A DNA stretch of 16,183 nucleotides. Origin: DATBIS01 sp036556805. GTDB lineage: Bacteria > Actinomycetota > UBA4738 > HRBIN12. Shown here one piece after another: positions 14,047-16,183 of this stretch; within the stretch, counting starts at the first letter, position 1, and the number at the start of each line of letters is the position of its first letter. Below the pieces are notes generated by a model. It was not told the origin of the DNA, made no database searches, and worked only from the letters and a program-made list of their open reading frames with translations. Location: the NCBI GenBank assembly GCA_036556805.1, contig DATBIS010000135.1, forward strand, positions 1 to 16,183, written 5' to 3'. The position numbers were made by a program, and so were the translations under genes.

Positions 14047-14049
14047 CAT
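14044..14049 (+). promoter_or_regulatory. -10 element (TAGCAT) of dcd overlapping the trpD stop
   Basis: TAGCAT is nine bases before the dcd ATG, and its first three bases are the trpD stop codon TAG. The context TAGCATTCCCGCCC closely parallels TAGCGTTCCCTCCC before trpD. No Shine-Dalgarno is present ahead of dcd. Confidence 0.45.
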
Positions 14050-14058
14050 TCCCGCCCG

Positions 14059-14628
14059 ATGATCCTGTCGGACCGCACGATCGCCGAAGAGGTCAAGGCC
14101 GGGCGGATCGTGATCGATCCGTTCGACGAGGCGTGTGTCCAGCCCTCCAGCGTCGACCTGCACGTGGACTCGCAGTTTCGCGTCTTCGCGAACTCGCGCT
14201 ACCCGTTCATCGACGTGCGCGCGGAGATGCCCGACCTCACGGAGGTCGTGGAGATGAAGCCCGACGAGCCGTTCATCCTGCACCCCGGCGAGTTCGTGCT
14301 GGGGTCGACCCTCGAGCGGGTGGCGCTCCCGAACGATCTCGTCGCTCGCCTCGAGGGGAAGTCCTCGCTGGGCCGTCTGGGTCTCTTGATCCACTCCACG
14401 GCCGGCTACGTCGACCCCGGCTGGGATGGCTACCTGACGCTCGAGCTCTCGAACGTCGCGAACCTGCCGATCACGATCTATCCCGGGATGAAGATCGGAC
14501 AGATCTCGTTCTTCCGGCTCACGACGCCCGCCGACGTCCCCTACGGCGCCGCCGGCACGCGCAGCAAGTACCAGGGACAGCGCGGACCGACCGCGAGCCG
14601 CTTCTTCGAGGAGTTCGACGCGAGCTAA
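14059..14628 (+). CDS. dcd: dCTP deaminase, probably the bifunctional dUMP-forming type
   Basis: 189 residues. The sequence closely tracks the M. tuberculosis Dcd, which converts dCTP directly to dUMP by combined deaminase and dUTPase activity: EGKSSLGRLGLLIHSTAGYVDPGW at 99-122, LTLELSNVANLPITIYPGMKIGQ at 126-148 with the catalytic Glu129, and SKYQGQRGP at 169-177, which closes over the nucleotide. Bifunctionality is inferred from this resemblance to the mycobacterial enzyme rather than to E. coli Dcd. It acts as a homotrimer in dTTP synthesis. ATG 14059 lies 12 bases after the trpD stop. The stop is six bases from the convergent regulator gene, leaving no room for a terminator. Confidence 0.94.
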   Translation: MILSDRTIAEEVKAGRIVIDPFDEACVQPSSVDLHVDSQFRVFANSRYPFIDVRAEMPDLTEVVEMKPDEPFILHPGEFVLGSTLERVALPNDLVARLEGKSSLGRLGLLIHSTAGYVDPGWDGYLTLELSNVANLPITIYPGMKIGQISFFRLTTPADVPYGAAGTRSKYQGQRGPTASRFFEEFDAS

Positions 14629-14634
14629 GTCGGG

Positions 14635-15336
14635 CTATTGCCAGGCCCGCGCGTCTTCGTTGTCGTGGTTCTGGCCGTTCATCGGGTTCGGGCCGACACC
14701 CATCGAAACGGCCGCCATCGCCGCCTGGGTGCGGTTCGTCACGCCGAGCTTGCGGAAGATCGCCGCGAGGTGCGCCTTCACCGTCTTCTCGGAGAGGAAG
14801 AGGGACTGCGCGATCTCGCGGTTGCTCTTGCCTTCCGCGAGCAGCGCGAGGATGTCGTTCTCGCGCTGCGTGAGGTTGAACTCCTGCCGGCGACCGGTGT
14901 TCGAGGACTGGCTCGACGAGACCTCGCTGTCCTCGAACAGGTTCTGGATCACCCGCGGTGACAGGACGTTGCCGCTGCCCGAGAGCGCGACGTTGATGGC
15001 CTGGCCGAGGTCCTCCGGCGTGGCGTCCTTCAGCAGATAGCCGGCGGCACCATCGGCGAGCGCGCGCTTCACGTAGGGGGCGTTCTCGTAGGTCGAGAGC
15101 ATGATGACCGGGACCTGCGGCCAGGAGGATCGCATCGATCGCAAGAGCTCCAGGCCGTCGTGGTCCGGCATGCGCACGTCGACGAGCGCGAGCTCGACCT
15201 TGCCGCCCTTCATGACCTCGAGCGCTTGCGCCGCGCCGTCGGCCTCGTCGACCACGGCGTCGGGGAAGCACTCCTTCACGACGTGGTACATGCCGCGCCG
15301 CACGAGCGCGTGGTCGTCCACGATCAGGATCCTCAT
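14635..15336 (-). CDS. NarL/FixJ-family response regulator
   Basis: 233 residues. The receiver domain (1-120) has the acidic pair D7-D8, phosphoacceptor D53 in LALVDVRMPDHDG, switch Ser/Thr at 81-82 and K103. A Ser-rich linker (about 135-150) leads to the LuxR-type HTH at about 153-213, with LTQRENDILALLAEGKSN and LSEKTVKAHLAAIFRKL. The C-terminal ~20 residues (NPMNGQNHDNEDARAWQ) extend past the HTH and are polar. ATG 15334-15336 lies seven bases behind the kinase stop, so the two are co-transcribed and very probably cognate. The target genes cannot be told from sequence. Confidence 0.93.
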   Translation of the reverse strand: MRILIVDDHALVRRGMYHVVKECFPDAVVDEADGAAQALEVMKGGKVELALVDVRMPDHDGLELLRSMRSSWPQVPVIMLSTYENAPYVKRALADGAAGYLLKDATPEDLGQAINVALSGSGNVLSPRVIQNLFEDSEVSSSQSSNTGRRQEFNLTQRENDILALLAEGKSNREIAQSLFLSEKTVKAHLAAIFRKLGVTNRTQAAMAAVSMGVGPNPMNGQNHDNEDARAWQ

Positions 15337-15343
15337 TCTGTCC

Positions 15344-16021
15344 TCACTCTCCGACGGGCAGACAGGCGACGAGGCGCGTGCCGCTTCCAGGTGTCGATTC
15401 GATGTCCAGCGTTCCTCCGAGCTCCGCGACTCGGGCTTGCATGAGGTGAATGCCGAAGTGCGGGTCGGCGTCGGGCTCGTCGGAGCCGATGCCGGCTCCG
15501 CGGTCCTCCACCTCGATCCGGAGCTCGCCCGGCGTGGCCCGCAGCCGCAGGCTCACCTCCGGCGCGCCGGAATGCTTCGCGGCGTTCGCAAGCGCCTCGG
15601 AGATGATCCGGTGCGCTACCTCCTGCACGACCGCCGGGACGTGATCCACGTCCCCCTCGACGACCACGCGCGCCGGAAGCTTCCAGCGCTGCACGACGTC
15701 GTCGACGAACTGCGCGAGCGGCTGTGCGGGGTCGGGAATCACCTCGTCGAGCTCGAAGAGGATGCTGCGGATGTCGCTCAGGTCCCGGCGGATCTGGGAC
15801 TCGATCTCCGCGATCGCCGCGATCGCCTGGAGGGGGTCGTCCGCGATCTGGTGGCGGAGGGCCTGAAGCTCGAGCACGGCGCTCGTCACCGACTGCGTGA
15901 GGCCGTCGTGGATCCGCATGGCCCACTTCGTCCGTTCGACCAGCATGAGCGACTCCACGGCCGCGGCGAGGTCTGCCGGAGCCGGTCGCGCGTCACGCAC
16001 GTGCATGCTGGGCACGCTCAT
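15344..16021 (-). CDS. short soluble histidine kinase (HisKA_3 type)
   Basis: 225 residues with no membrane segment and no recognisable sensor domain; only about 30 residues precede the kinase core. The dimerisation helix carries RIHDGLTQS with His38, the HisKA_3 form typical of NarL-partner kinases. The HATPase domain has SEALANAAKHSG (Asn146), EDRGAGIG (172-179), FGIHLMQARVAELGG and a final PGSGTRLVACLP. It should autophosphorylate in the cytoplasm and pass phosphate to the NarL regulator seven bases downstream. Input presumably comes from a partner protein or from the short N-terminus. ATG 16019-16021 has purine-rich GAAGGG copies just upstream. Confidence 0.9.
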   Translation of the reverse strand: MSVPSMHVRDARPAPADLAAAVESLMLVERTKWAMRIHDGLTQSVTSAVLELQALRHQIADDPLQAIAAIAEIESQIRRDLSDIRSILFELDEVIPDPAQPLAQFVDDVVQRWKLPARVVVEGDVDHVPAVVQEVAHRIISEALANAAKHSGAPEVSLRLRATPGELRIEVEDRGAGIGSDEPDADPHFGIHLMQARVAELGGTLDIESTPGSGTRLVACLPVGE

Positions 16022-16183
16022 CCCTTCGCCCTTCGTCTGCGGCCGTTTGCTCTAGTTCCTTTTCGGTCGGAGACGGGCGTGGCTTGATACCAACGGAACA
16101 CTCTCCGTGGACGGCCGGCGGGCCTAGATCGCCGAGTCGATGGCCGGATCGGGGCTCGGCCGAGGGTCGCCGATCGACCGACG
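16022..16183. other. right-edge segment upstream of the kinase gene
   Basis: No complete gene is visible in these 162 bases. On the minus strand one frame runs from the right edge to a TAG at 16124-16126 (ending DPRPSPDPAIDSAI) and could be the end of an upstream gene, but 19 codons in GC-rich DNA prove nothing. A bulged hairpin (16090-16110, CCAACGGA against TCCGTGG) follows that stop. No convincing promoter for the kinase was found. Confidence 0.3.

Noticed and set aside
16124..16183. C-terminal end of an upstream minus-strand gene
   Set aside because: Nineteen open codons at the window edge in GC-rich DNA are not enough to call a gene; no family match is recognisable.

Overview
This is a gene-dense, high-G+C stretch of a bacterial chromosome holding housekeeping genes only. 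No insertion sequence, prophage, CRISPR array or rRNA was seen. The gene set and order point to Actinomycetota: an rpsF-ssb-rpsR-rplI-dnaB cluster, a dCTP deaminase very like the mycobacterial bifunctional enzyme, a CxxC-type S18, NarL/LuxR two-component pairs, and frequent GTG starts with GTGA/ATGA overlaps. The lineage is probably one distant from Mycobacterium or Streptomyces (Acidimicrobiia, Thermoleophilia or an uncultured class). This is inference from gene content; no phylogeny was run.

Region 1 (1-4821) is a menaquinone locus. On the minus strand, menB, menA and menD are chained by 4-bp GTGA overlaps and followed by the first codons of a cupin-like gene that runs off the left edge. 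menE diverges from menB on the plus strand, and their -10 elements overlap. Together they encode SEPHCHC synthase (MenD), o-succinylbenzoate-CoA ligase (MenE), DHNA-CoA synthase (MenB) and DHNA polyprenyltransferase (MenA). MenF, MenC, MenH/thioesterase and MenG/UbiE are not in this window. A strong hairpin separates menE from the next, convergent operon.

Region 2 (5008-8140, minus) is panB (pantothenate/CoA synthesis) followed by a membrane histidine kinase and a NarL-type response regulator. panB has the clearest sigma-70-like promoter in the window (TTGGTC-N17-TACAAT). The kinase gene has its own probable leaderless promoter.

Region 3 (8179-12377, plus) is the replication/translation operon rpsF-ssb-rpsR-rplI. 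Its leader can form a three-way-junction-like fold with an alternative pairing that reaches the Shine-Dalgarno sequence. Next come a roughly 490-bp gap with a 15-bp perfect inverted repeat, a 13-bp palindrome and DnaA-box-like sites, then dnaB and an endonuclease III gene overlapping by 4 bp.

Region 4 (12362-16183) holds a minus-strand tRNA-Gly(CCC) with a DUF6714-like gene 16 bp behind it. trpD and dcd follow on the plus strand, both with a TAGC(G/A)T -10 element ending 9-10 nt before the start codon. Convergent with them is a second two-component pair on the minus strand: a short soluble HisKA_3-type kinase and a NarL regulator.

The most interesting signals are regulatory or structural: the rpsF leader, the recurrent TAGCNT promoters abutting start codons, the palindromic DNA before dnaB, an SSB without the canonical acidic PF tail, and the tRNA-DUF6714 arrangement. 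No convincingly new multi-gene system was found.
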